DNA of 64,000 nt. Origin: Paratinospora sagittata. Taxonomy: Eukaryota > Streptophyta > Magnoliopsida > Ranunculales > Menispermaceae. Shown piece after piece: positions 38,032 to 50,711 of the stretch (positions within the stretch are counted from its first letter, which is position 1; every line of letters begins with the position of its first letter). A model generated the notes under the pieces. The model saw only the letters and a list, made by a program, of their open reading frames with translations. It was not told the origin of the DNA and ran no database searches. The DNA is taken from the NCBI GenBank assembly GCA_035771175.1, contig CM069594.1:11780620-11844619 (forward strand). Direction: 5' to 3'. Made by a program: the position numbers and the translations under genes.

Positions 38032-39183
38032 ACTCAGCACTAAAACTCTGAAAATTGCAAAGTTTTCAAAATCACTTCGATATAGTATTTCATTTTGAAA
38101 AAAATGTTTTCCGTAAGGTTTTACTCATAATTTCAATGAGTTTTGAATTATTTAAAAGTGTTTTGAGTCAATGGACTGGTTCTTGAGTGTCAAATATTAA
38201 TTTTTCAAAAATAAGGCTATCCAGCAATTTGTCAAATTCTCGAGAAGGCACTAACGCACTATCGGTGTTGATAGCACGTTGATAGGGTTCCATAATAAGA
38301 CATTTGTTTTTTCTCGAAAATTGTCTATATCGCGCTATCCCCTTTGATGACTCGCTATAAAGCTGTTGCCTTAATCTTTTCATTTTTTGTAAAATGGGCA
38401 ATAGCGCGCTATAGGCCTTGATAACACGCTATCGGAAAGTCTAAAAAACTCAAGTTCTCTAGTTTGTGTATATCGACCTGCTATCTGTCAATAGAGAACA
38501 TGATACACAACCAAATAGCACTATATCCACGTCTGAGACAAAAATCAGATATTTCTAACGAGAAAAATGTGGGCACTTCTGCTTGCTCGATTTTTCTATT
38601 CCTTACTCAGTTTTGCCAGGTTATCTTAATTGAAATATGCTCTACTAACACCTAGTAATTCCCTTTGTCTCGCACGCCCAAAACAACTATAGATTAAACA
38701 ATGTTTTGAATTCAAATCATTTTGTACTCACTTGCTCTTTAACCTGCAACTTCTATTTTTATAAAACACTCATTCTCTGATTTTCAAAAATACAACACGC
38801 ACGATTTTTGTAAGTTAGATTGAGCTTTCCAAAGAGTTTTTCAAGAGAAGAAAGTAATGATTCTTGCATTTGCCAAAACAAGCTTCGAATTGAATCAAAA
38901 TTGCAATCTGTCTTGATGATAACGTCATTGTTCAGCAAGTTCTTCATTTTATCCCTTTTGTGCTTAGATTTGCAGAGGGTATCCATTGTTTTAAACTGTA
39001 AGTATATGAAGTGGTCTCGGTAAGAAAACAACATCAAAAAAGAACACAACACCCGTATTGCATCAAGAACACATCAAACAATAGCTTTCGAAGTCTACAA
39101 AGATCAAGCTCGAAGAAGGAAAACATATCTCATGTCTAAAGCATTAGTTTGATCTTTGGTGTGTAGGGTAACCTCTCGATCAA
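38032..39183 (+). repeat. Monomer M34, class D
   Basis: TTTGTCAAATTC, TATCGGTGTTG, TAAGAAAACAAC, GAAGGAAAAC and CTAAAGCATTAG, which breaks the end palindrome. Confidence 0.92.
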
Positions 39184-40335
39184 ACTCAGCACTAAAACTC
39201 TGAAAATTGCAAAGTCTTCAAGATCACTTCGATATAGTATTTCATTTTGAAAAAATGTTTTCCGTAAGGTTTTAATCATAATTTCAATGCCTTTTGAATT
39301 ATTTAAAAGTGTTTTAAGTCAATGGAATGGTTCTTGAGTGTCAAAATATTAACTTTTCAAAAATAAGGCTATCCAGCAATTTGCCAAAATTCTCGAGAAG
39401 GCACTAACGCACTATCGGTGTTGATAGCACGTTGATAGGGTTCTATAATAAGACATTTGTTTTTTCTGGAAAATTGTCTATAGCGCGCTATCCCCTTTGA
39501 TGACTCGCTATAAAGCTGTTGCCTTAATCTTTTCATTTTTAGTAAAATGGGCAATAGCGCGCTATAGGCCTTGATAACACGCTATCGGAAAGTCTAAAAA
39601 ACTCAAGGTCTCTAGTTTGTGTATATCGACCTGCTATCTGTCAATAGAGAACATGATACACAACCAAATAGCACTCTATCCACGTCTGAGACCAAAATCA
39701 GATATTTCTAACGAGAAAAATGTGGGCACTTCTGCTTGCTCGATTTTTCTATTCCTTACTCAGTTTTGCCAAGTTATCTTAATTGAAATATGCTCTACTA
39801 ACACCTAGTAATTCCCTTTGTCTCGCACGCCCAAAACAACTATAGATTAAACAATGTTTTGAATTCAAATCATTTTGTAGTCACTTGCTCTTTAACCTGC
39901 AACTTCTATTTTTATAAAACACTCATTCTCTGATTTTCAAAAATACAACACGCACGATTTTTGTAAGTTAGATTGAGCTTTCCAAAGAGTTTTTCAAGAG
40001 AAGAAAGTAATGATTCTTGCATTTGCCAAAACAAGCTTCGAATTGAATGAAAATTGCAATCTGTCTTGATGATAACGTCGTTGTTCAGCAAGTTCTTCAT
40101 TTTATCCCTTTTGTGCTTAGATTTGCAGAGGGTATCCATTGTTTTAAACTGTAAGTATATGAAGTGGTCTCGGTAAGATAACACATCAAAAAAGAACACA
40201 ACACCCGTATTGCATCAAGAACACATCAAACAATAGCTTTCGAAGTCTACAAAGATCAAGCTCGAAGAACGAAAACATATCTCATGTCTAATGCATTAGT
40301 TTGATCTTTGGTGTGTAGGGTAACCTCTCGATCAA
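39184..40335 (+). repeat. Monomer M35, class E
   Basis: CAATGCCTTTTG, AAGGTCTCTAG, GCCAAGTTATC, GAATGAAAATTG and GTCGTTGTTC. Confidence 0.92.
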
Positions 40336-41489
40336 ACTCAGCACTAAAACTCTGAAAATAGCAAAGTTTTCAAAATCACTTCGATATAGTATTTCATTTT
40401 GAAAAAAATGTTTTCCGTAAGGTTTTACTCATAATTTCAATGAGTTTTGAATTATTTAAAAGTGTTTTGAGTCAATGGACCGGTTCTTGAGTGTCAAATA
40501 TTAATTTTTCAAAAATAAGGGTTTCCAGCAATTTGCCAAATTCTCGAGAAGGCACTAACGCACTATCAGTGTTGATAGCACGTTGATAGGGTTCCATAAT
40601 AAGACATTTGTTTTTTCTCGAAAATTGTCTATATCGCGCTATCCCCTTTGATGACTCGCTATAAAGCTGTTGCCTTAATCTTTTCATTTTTTGTAAAATG
40701 GGCAATAGCGCGCTATAGGCCTTGATAACACGCTATCGAAAAGTCTAAAAAACTCAAGCTCTCTAGTTTGTGTATATCGACCTGCTATCTATCAATAGAG
40801 AACATGATACACAACCAAATAGCACTCTATCCACGTCTGAGACAAAAATCAGATATTTCTAACGAGAAAAATGTGGGCACTTCTGCTTGCTCGATTTTTC
40901 TATTCCTTACACAGTTTTGCCAGGTTATCTTAATTGAAATATGCTCTACTAACACCTTGATGATTCCCTTTTGTCTCGCACGCCCAAAACAACTTTAGAT
41001 TAAACAATGTTTTTAATTCAAATCATTTTGTAGTCACTTGCTCTTTAACCTGCAACTTCTATATTTATAAAACACTCATTCTCTGATTTTCGAAAATACA
41101 ACACGCACGATTTTTGTAAGTTAGATTGAGCTTTCCAAAGTGTTTTTCAAGAGAAGAAAGTAATGATTCTTGCATTTGCCAAAACAAGCTTCTAATTGAA
41201 TCAAAATTGCAATCTGTCTTGATGATAACGTCATTGTTCAGCAAGTTCTTCATTTTATCCCTTTTGTGCTTAGATTTGCAGAGGGTATCCATTGTTTTAA
41301 ACTGTAAGTATATGAAGTGGTCTCGGTAAGATAACAACATCAAAAAAGAACACAACACCTGTATTGCATCAAGAACACATCAAACAATAGCTTTCGAAGT
41401 CTACAAAGATCAAGCTCGAAGAACGAAAACATATCTCATGTCTAATGCATTAGTTTGATCTTTGGTGTGTAGGGTAACCTCTCAATCAA
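40336..41489 (+). repeat. Monomer M36, A front joined to C back at a second point
   Basis: A-class to ATGTGGGCAC (about 40880), C-class from ACACAGTTTTGCC (about 40909). TGGACCGG and CTATCTATCAATAG also occur in M56. Private TTCGAAAATAC and GCTTCTAATTG. Confidence 0.9.
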
Positions 41490-42640
41490 ACTCAGCACTA
41501 AAACTCTGAAAATTGCAAAGTTTTCAAAATCACTTCGATATAGTATTTCATTTTGAAAAAAATGTTTTCCGTAAGGTTTTACTCATAATTTCAATGAGTT
41601 TTGAATTATTTAAAAGTGTTTTGAGTCAATGGACTGGTTCTTGAGTGTCAAATATTAATTTTTCAAAAATAAGGCTATCCAGCAATTTGTCAAATTCTCG
41701 AGAAGGCACTAACGCACTATCGGTGTTGATAGCACGTTGATAGGGTTCCATAATAAGACATTTGTTTTTTCTCGAAAATTGTCTATATCGCGCTATCCCC
41801 TTTGATGACTCGCTATAAAGCTGTTGCCTTAATCTTTTCATTTTTTGTAAAATGGGCAATAGCGCGCTATAGGCCTTGATAACACGCTATCGGAAAGTCT
41901 AAAAAACTCAAGTTCTCTAGTTTGTGTATATCGACCTGCTATCTGTCAATAGAGAACATGATACACAACCAAATAGCACTATATCCACGTCTGAGACAAA
42001 AATCAGATATTTCTAACGAGAAAAATGTGGGCACTTCTGCTTGCTCGATTTTTCTATTCCTTACTCAGTTTTGCCAGGTTATCTTAATTGAAATATGCTC
42101 TACTAACACCTAGTAATTCCCTTTGTCTCGCACGCCCAAAACAACTATAGATTAAACAATGTTTTGAATTCAAATCATTTTGTACTCACTTGCTCTTTAA
42201 CCTGCAACTTCTATTTTTATAAAACACTCATTCTCTGATTTTCAAAAATACAACACGCACGATTTTTGTAAGTTAGATTGAGCTTTCCAAAGAGTTTTTC
42301 AAGAGAAGAAAGTAATGATTCTTGCATTTGCCAAAACAAGCTTCGAATTGAATGAAAATTGCAATCTGTCTTGATGATAACGTCGTTGTTCAGCAAGTTC
42401 TTCATTTTATCCCTTTTGTGCTTAGATTTGCAGAGGGTATCCATTGTTTTAAACTGTAAGTATATGAAGCGGTCTCGGTAAGATAACACATCAAAAAAGA
42501 ACACAACACCCGTATTGCATCAAGAACACATCAAACAATAGCTTTCGAAGTCTACAAAGATCAAGCTCGAAGAACGAAAACATATCTCATGTCTAATGCA
42601 TTAGTTTGATCTTTGGTGTGTAGGGTAACCTCTCGATCAA
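41490..42640 (+). repeat. Monomer M37, D front joined to E-like back
   Basis: D-class (TTTGTCAAATTC) through TGTACTCAC (about 42185). E-like from GAATGAAAATTG (about 42351), with GAAGCGGTCTCGG as in M30. Confidence 0.9.
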
Positions 42641-43792
42641 ACTCAGCACTAAAACTCTGAAAATTGCAAAGTCTTCAAGATCACTTCGATATAGTATTTC
42701 ATTTTGAAAAAATGTTTTCCGTAAGGTTTTAATCATAATTTCAATGAGTTTTGAATTATTTAAAAGTGTTTTAAGTCAATGGAATGGTTTTTGAGTGTCA
42801 AAATATTAACTTTTCAAAAACAAGGCTATCCAGCAATTTGCCAAAATTCTCGAGAAGGCACTAACCCACTATCAGTGTTGATAGCACGTTGATAGGGTTC
42901 TATAATAAGACATTTGTTTTTTCTGGAAAATTGTCTATAGCGCGCTATCCCCTTTGATGACTCGCTATAAAGGTGTTGCCTTAATCTTTTCATTTTTAGT
43001 AAAATGGGCAATAGCGCGCTATAGGCCTTGATAACACGCTAACGGAAAGTCTAAAAAACTCAAGGTCTCTAGTTTGTGTATATCGACCTGCTATCTGTCA
43101 ATAGAGAACATGATACACAACCAAATAGCACTCTATCCACGTCTGAGACCAAAATCAGATATTTCTAACGAGAAAAATGTGGGCACTTCTGCTTGCTCGA
43201 TTTTTCTATTCCTTACACAGTTTTGCCAGGTTATCTTAATTGAAATATGCTCTACTAACACCTAGATGATTCCTTTGTCTCGCACGCCCAAAACAACTTT
43301 AGATTAAACAATGTTTTGAATTCAAATCATTTTGTACTTACTTGCTCTTTAACCTGCAACTTCTATTTTTATAAAACACTCAATCTCTGATTTTCAAAAA
43401 TACAACACGCACGATTTTTGTAAGTTAGATTGAGCTTGCCAAAGAGTTTTTCAAGAGAAGAAAGTAATGATTCTTGCATTTGCCAAAACAAGCTTTGAAT
43501 TGATTCAAAATTGCAATCGGTCTTGATGATAACGTCATTGTTCAGCAAGTTCTTCATTTTATCCCTTTTGTGCTTAGATTTGCAGAGGGTATCCATTGTT
43601 TTAAACTGTAAGTATATGAAGTGGTCTCGGTAAGATAACACATCAAAAAAGAACACAACACCCGTATTGCATCAAGAACACATCAAACAATAGCTTTCGA
43701 AGTCTACAAAGATCAAGCTCGAAGAACGAAAACATATCTCATGTCTAATGCATTAGTTTGATCTTTGGTGTGTAGGGTAACCTCTCGATCAA
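42641..43792 (+). repeat. Monomer M38, class F
   Basis: Second copy of M31. Differs at AAGGTCTCTAG, GATTCCTTTGTC (one C short) and CACTCAATCTC. Confidence 0.93.
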
Positions 43793-44945
43793 ACTCAGCA
43801 CTAAAACTCTGAAAATAGCAAAGTTTTCAAAATCACTTCGATATAGTATTTCATTTTGAAAAAAATGTTTTCCGTAAGGTTTTACTCATAATTTCAATGA
43901 GTTTTGAATTATTTAAAAGTGTTTTGAGTCAATGGACTGGTTCTTGAGTGTCAAATATTAATTTTTCAAAAATAAGGGTTTCCAGCAATTTGCCAAATTC
44001 TCGAGAAGGCACTAACGCACTATCAGTGTTGATAGCACGTTGATAGGGTTCCATAATAAGACATTTGTTTTTTCTCGAAAATTGTCTATATCGCGCTATC
44101 CCCTTTGATGACTCGCTATAAAGCTGTTGCCTTAATCTTTTCATTTTTTGTAAAATGGGCAATAGCGCGCTATAGGCCTTGATAACACGCTATCGAAAAG
44201 TCTAAAAAACTCAAGCTCTCTAGTTTGTGTATATCGACCTGCTATCTGTCAATAGAGAACATGATACACAACCAAATAGCACTCTATCCACGTCTGAGAC
44301 AAAAATCAGATATTTCTAACGAGAAAAATGTGGGCACTTCTGCTTGCTCGATTTTTCTATTCCTTACAAAATTTTGCCAGGTTATCTTAATTGAAATATG
44401 CTCTACTAACACCTAGATGATTCCCTTTATCTCGCACGCCCAAAACAACATTAGATTAAACAATGTTTTGAATTCAAATCATTTTGTACTCACTTGCTCT
44501 TTAACCTCCAACTTCTATTTTTATAAAACACTCATTCTCTGATTTTCAAAAATACAACACGCACGATTTTTGTAAGTTAGATTGAGCTTTCCAAAGAGTT
44601 TTTCAAGAGAAGAAAGTAATGATTCTTGCATTTGCCAAAACAAGCTTCGAATTGAATCAAAATTGCAATCTGTCTTGATGATGACGTCATTGTTGAGCAA
44701 GTTCTTCATTTTATCCCTTTTGTGCTTAGATTTGCAGAGGGTATCCATTGTTTTAAACTGTAAGTATATGAAGTGGTCTCGGTAAGATAACAACATCAAA
44801 AAAGAACACAACACCTGTATTCCATCAAGAACACATCAAACAATAGCTTTCGAAGTCTACAAAGATCAAGCTCGAAGAACGAAGACATATCTCACGTCTA
44901 ATGCATTAGTTTGATCTTTGGTATGTAGGGTAACCTCTCGATCAA
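43793..44945 (+). repeat. Monomer M39, class A
   Basis: A-class front, TTACAAAATTTTGCC and GATGATGACGTC. Confidence 0.95.
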
Positions 44946-46099
44946 ACTCAGCACTAAAACTCTGAAAATTGCAAAGTCTTCAAAATCACTTCGATATAGT
45001 ATTTCATTTTGAAAAAATGTTTTCCGTAAGGTTTTAATCAAAATTTCAATGAGTTTTGAATTATTTAAAAGTGTTTTGAGTCAATGGAATGGTTCTTGAG
45101 TGTCAAAATATTAATTTTTCAAAAATAAGTCTCTCCAGCAATTTGCCAAAATTTCGGAGAAGGCACTAGCGCACTATCAGTGTTGATAGCACGTTGATAG
45201 GGTTCTAAACTAAGACATTTGTTTTTTCTGGAAAATTGTCTATAGCGCGCTATCCCCTTTGATGACTCGCTATAAAGCTGTTGCCTTAATCTTTTCATTT
45301 TTAGTAAAATGGACAATAGCGCGCTATAGGCCTTGATAACACGCTATCGGAAAGTCTAAAAAACTCAAGCTCTCTAGTTTGTGTATATCGACCTGCTATC
45401 TGTCAATAGAGAACATGATACACAACCAAATAGCACTCTATCCACGTCTGAGACAAAAATCAGATATTTCTAACGAGAAAAATGTGGGCACTTCTGCTTG
45501 CTCGATTTTTCTATTCCTTACACAATTTTGCCAGGTTATCTTAATTGAAATATGCTCTACTAACACCTAGATGATTCCCTTTATCTCGCACGCCCAAAAC
45601 AACATTAGATTAAACAATGTTTTGAATTCAAATCATTTTGTACTCACTTGCTCTTTAACCTCCAACTTCTATTTTTATAAAACACTCATTCTCTGATTTT
45701 CAAAAATACAACACGCACGATTTTTGTAAGTTAGATTGAGCTTTCCAAAGAGTTTTTCAAGAGAAGAAAGTAATGATTCTTGCATTTGCCAAAACAAGCT
45801 TCGAATTGAATCAAAATTGCAATCTGTCTTGATGATGACGTCATTGTTGAGCAAGTTCTTCATTTTATCCCTTTTGTGCTTAGATTTGCAGAGGGTATCC
45901 ATTGTTTTAAACTGTAAGTATATGAAGTGGTCTCGGTAAGATAACAACATCAAAAAAGAACACAACACCTGTATTCCATCAAGAACACATCAAACAATAG
46001 CTTTCGAAGTCTACAAAGATCAAGCTCGAAGAACGAAGACATATCTCACGTCTAATGCATTAGTTTGATCTTTGGTATGTAGGGTAACCTCTCGATCAA
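44946..46099 (+). repeat. Monomer M40, class B
   Basis: M26-like front (AAGTCTCTCCAGC, AATTTCGGAG) with CTAAACTAAG and AAATGGACAATAG. Back is A-class (CACAATTTTGCC, CTTTATCTCGC). Confidence 0.95.
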
Positions 46100-47254
46100 A
46101 CTCAGCACTAAAACTCTGAAAATTGCAAAGTCTTCAAAATCACTTCGATATAGTATTTCATTTTGAAAAAATGTTTTCCGTAAGGTTTTAATCAAAATTT
46201 CAATGAGTTTTGAATTATTTAAAAGTGTTTTGAGTCAATGGAATGGTTCTTGAGTGTCAAAATATTAATTTTTCAAAAATAAGTCTCTCCAGCAATTTGC
46301 CAAAATTTCGGAGAAGGCACTAGCGCACTATCAGTGTTGATAGCACGTTGATAGGGTTCTAAACTAAGACATTTGTTTTTTCTGGAAAATTGTCTATAGC
46401 GCGCTATCCCCTTTGATGACTCGCTATAAAGCTGTTGCCTTAATCTTTTCATTTTTAGTAAAATGGACAATAGCGCGCTATAGGCCTTGATAACACGCTA
46501 TCGGAAAGTCTAAAAAACTCAAGCTCTCTAGTTTGTGTATATCGACCTGCTATCTGTCAATAGAGAACATGATACACAAGCAAATAGCACTCTATCCACG
46601 TCTGAGACCAAAATAAGATATTTCTAACGAGAAAAATTTGGACACTTCTGCTTGCTCGATTTTTCTATTCCTTACACAGTTTTGCCAGGTTATCTTAATT
46701 GAAATATGCTCTACTAACACCTTGATGATTCCCTTTTGTCTCGCACGCCCAAAACAACTTTAGATTAAACAATGTTTTTAATTCAAATCATTTTGTAGTC
46801 ACTTGCTCTTTAACCTGCAACTTCTATATTTATAAAACACTCATTCTCTGATTTTCAAAAATACAACACGCACGATTTTTGTAAGTTAGATTGAGCTTTC
46901 CAAAGTGTTTTTCAAGAGAAGAAAGTAATGATTCTTGCATTTGCCAAAACAAGCTTCGAATTGAATCAAAATTGCAATCTGTCTTGATGATAACGTCATT
47001 GTTCAGCAAGTTCTTCATTTTATCCCTTTTGTGCTTAGATTTGCAGAGGGTATCCATTGTTTTAAACTGTAAGTATATGAAGTGGTCTCGGTAAGATAAC
47101 AACATCAAAAAAGAACACAACACCTGTATTGCATCAAGAACACATCAAACAATAGCTTTCGAAGTCTACAAAGATCAAGCTCGAAGAACGAAAACATATC
47201 TCATGTCTAATGCATTAGTTTGATCTTTGGTGTGTAGGGTAACCTCTCAATCAA
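46100..47254 (+). repeat. Monomer M41, class C
   Basis: B-class front, then ACAAGCAAATAG, AAAATAAGAT and GTTTTTAATTC. The plus-strand frame is closed and the EcoRI site is lost. Confidence 0.95.
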
Positions 47255-48406
47255 ACTCAGCACTAAAACTCTGAAAATTGCAAAGTTTTCAAAATCACTT
47301 CGATATAGTATTTCATTTTGAAAAAAATGTTTTCCGTAAGGTTTTACTCATAATTTCAATGAGTTTTGAATTATTTAAAAGTGTTTTGAGTCAATGGACT
47401 GGTTCTTGAGTGTCAAATATTAATTTTTCAAAAATAAGGCTATCCAGCAATTTGCCAAATTCTCGAGAAGGCACTAACGCACTATCGGTGTTGATAGCAC
47501 GTTGATAGGGTTCCATAATAAGACATTTGTTTTTTCTCGAAAATTGTCTATATCGCGCTATCCCCTTTGATGACTCGCTATAAAGCTGTTGCCTTAATCT
47601 TTTCATTTTTTGTAAAATGGGCAATAGCGCGCTATAGGCCTTGATAACACGCTATCGGAAAGTCTAAAAAACTCAAGTTCTCTAGTTTGTGTATATCGAC
47701 CTGCTATCTGTCAATAGAGAACATGATACACAACCAAATAGCACTATATCCACGTCTGAGACAAAAATCAGATATTTCTAACGAGAAAAATGTGGGCACT
47801 TCTGCTTGCTCGATTTTTCTATTCCTTACTCAGTTTTGCCAGGTTATCTTAATTGAAATATGCTCTACTAACACCTAGTAATTCCCTTTGTCTCGCACGC
47901 CCAAAACAACTATAGATTAAACAATGTTTTGAATTCAAATCATTTTGTACTCACTTGCTCTTTAACCTGCAACTTCTATTTTTATAAAACACTCATTCTC
48001 TGATTTTCAAAAATACAACACGCACGATTTTTGTAAGTTAGATTGAGCTTTCCAAAGAGTTTTTCAAGAGAAGAAAGTAATGATTCTTGCATTTGCCAAA
48101 ACAAGCTTCGAATTGAATCAAAATTGCAATCTGTCTTGATGATAACGTCATTGTTCAGCAAGTTCTTCATTTTATCCCTTTTGTGCTTAGATTTGCAGAG
48201 GGTATCCATTGTTTTAAACTGTAAGTATATGAAGTGGTCTCGGTAAGAAAACAACATCAAAAAAGAACACAACACCCGTATTGCATCAAGAACACATCAA
48301 ACAATAGCTTTCGAAGTCTACAAAGATCAAGCTCGAAGAAGGAAAACATATCTCATGTCTAAAGCATTAGTTTGATCTTTGGTGTGTAGGGTAACCTCTC
48401 GATCAA
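47255..48406 (+). repeat. Monomer M42, class D
   Basis: As M34 but with TTTGCCAAATTC; follows CTCTCAATCAAAC, which weakens the boundary inverted repeat. Confidence 0.95.
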
Positions 48407-49558
48407 ACTCAGCACTAAAACTCTGAAAATTGCAAAGTCTTCAAGATCACTTCGATATAGTATTTCATTTTGAAAAAATGTTTTCCGTAAGGTTTTAATC
48501 ATAATTTCAATGCCTTTTGAATTATTTAAAAGTGTTTTAAGTCAATGGAATGGTTCTTGAGTGTCAAAATATTAACTTTTCAAAAATAAGGCTATCCAGC
48601 AATTTGCCAAAATTCTCGAGAAGGCACTAACGCACTATCGGTGTTGATAGCACGTTGATAGGGTTCTATAATAAGACATTTGTTTTTTCTGGAAAATTGT
48701 CTATAGCGCGCTATCCCCTTTGATGACTCGCTATAAAGCTGTTGCCTTAATCTTTTCATTTTTAGTAAAATGGGCAATAGCGCGCTATAGGCCTTGATAA
48801 CACGCTATCGGAAAGTCTAAAAAACTCAAGGTCTCTAGTTTGTGTATATCGACCTGCTATCTGTCAATAGAGAACATGATACACAACCAAATAGCACTCT
48901 ATCCACGTCTGAGACCAAAATCAGATATTTCTAACGAGAAAAATGTGGGCACTTCTGCTTGCTCGATTTTTCTATTCCTTACTCAGTTTTGCCAAGTTAT
49001 CTTAATTGAAATATGCTCTACTAACACCTAGTAATTCCCTTTGTCTCGCACGCCCAAAACAACTATAGATTAAACAATGTTTTGAATTCAAATCATTTTG
49101 TAGTCACTTGCTCTTTAACCTGCAACTTCTATTTTTATAAAACACTCATTCTCTGATTTTCAAAAATACAACACGCACGATTTTTGTAAGTTAGATTGAG
49201 CTTTCCAAAGAGTTTTTCAAGAGAAGAAAGTAATGATTCTTGCATTTGCCAAAACAAGCTTCGAATTGAATGAAAATTGCAATCTGTCTTGATGATAACG
49301 TCGTTGTTCAGCAAGTTCTTCATTTTATCCCTTTTGTGCTTAGATTTGCAGAGGGTATCCATTGTTTTAAACTGTAAGTATATGAAGTGGTCTCGGTAAG
49401 ATAACACATCAAAAAAGAACACAACACCCGTATTGCATCAAGAACACATCAAACAATAGCTTTCGAAGTCTACAAAGATCAAGCTCGAAGAACGAAAACA
49501 TATCTCATGTCTAATGCATTAGTTTGATCTTTGGTGTGTAGGGTAACCTCTCGATCAA
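48407..49558 (+). repeat. Monomer M43, class E
   Basis: Matches M35 at all E markers. Confidence 0.95.
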
Positions 49559-50711
49559 ACTCAGCACTAAAACTCTGAAAATAGCAAAGTTTTCAAAATC
49601 ACTTCGATATAGTATTTCATTTTGAAAAAAATGTTTTCCGTAAGGTTTTACTCATAATTTCAATGAGTTTTGAATTATTTAAAAGTGTTTTGAGTCAATG
49701 GACTGGTTCTTGAGTGTCAAATATTAATTTTTCAAAAATAAGGGTTTCCAGCAATTTGCCAAATTCTCGAGAAGGCACTAACGCACTATCAGTGTTGATA
49801 GCACGTTGATAGGGTTCCATAATAAGACATTTGTTTTTTCTCGAAAATTGTCTATATCGCGCTATCCCCTTTGATGACTCGCTATAAAGCTGTTGCCTTA
49901 ATCTTTTCATTTTTTGTAAAATGGGCAATAGCGCGCTATAGGCCTTGATAACACGCTATCGAAAAGTCTAAAAAACTCAAGCTCTCTAGTTTGTGTATAT
50001 CGACCTGCTATCTGTCAATAGAGAACATGATACACAACCAAATAGCACTCTATCCACGTCTGAGACAAAAATCAGATATTTCTAACGAGAAAAATGTGGG
50101 CACTTCTGCTTGCTCGATTTTTCTATTCCTTACAAAATTTTGCCAGGTTATCTTAATTGAAATATGCTCTACTAACACCTAGATGATTCCCTTTATCTCG
50201 CACGCCCAAAACAACATTAGATTAAACAATGTTTTGAATTCAAATCATTTTGTACTCACTTGCTCTTTAACCTCCAACTTCTATTTTTATAAAACACTCA
50301 TTCTCTGATTTTCAAAAATACAACACGCACGATTTTTGTAAGTTAGATTGAGCTTTCCAAAGAGTTTTTCAAGAGAAGAAAGTAATGATTCTTGCATTTG
50401 CCAAAACAAGCTTCGAATTGAATCAAAATTGCAATCTGTCTTGATGATGACGTCATTGTTGAGCAAGTTCTTCATTTTATCCCTTTTGTGCTTAGATTTG
50501 CAGAGGGTATCCATTGTTTTAAACTGTAAGTATATGAAGTGGTCTCGGTAAGATAACAACATCAAAAAAGAACACAACACCTGTATTCCATCAAGAACAC
50601 ATCAAACAATAGCTTTCGAAGTCTACAAAGATCAAGCTCGAAGAACGAAGACATATCTCACGTCTAATGCATTAGTTTGATCTTTGGTATGTAGGGTAAC
50701 CTCTCGATCAA
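49559..50711 (+). repeat. Monomer M44, class A
   Basis: Matches M39, including TTACAAAATTTTGCC. Confidence 0.95.

Larger units (their letters stand above)
28809..43792 (+). repeat. Mixed zone with chimeras and a 7-monomer long-range similarity (M26-M38)
   Basis: This zone contains early forms of the classes used in the pentamer block: C-like M26, A-like M28 and M32, D-like M29 and M34, E-like M30 and M35. It also holds fusions such as M33 and M36 (A front, C back) and M37 (D front, E back). The distinctive F class occurs twice, M31 at 34572 and M38 at 42641, 8069 bp apart. In each case an E-like back half with GAAGCGGTCTCGG precedes it. Confidence 0.85.
43793..49558 (+). repeat. Pentamer copy 1 (M39-M43)
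   Basis: Order A, B, C, D, E, 5766 bp. This is the leftmost complete copy, and it is preceded by F-class M38 rather than by E. Confidence 0.93.
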
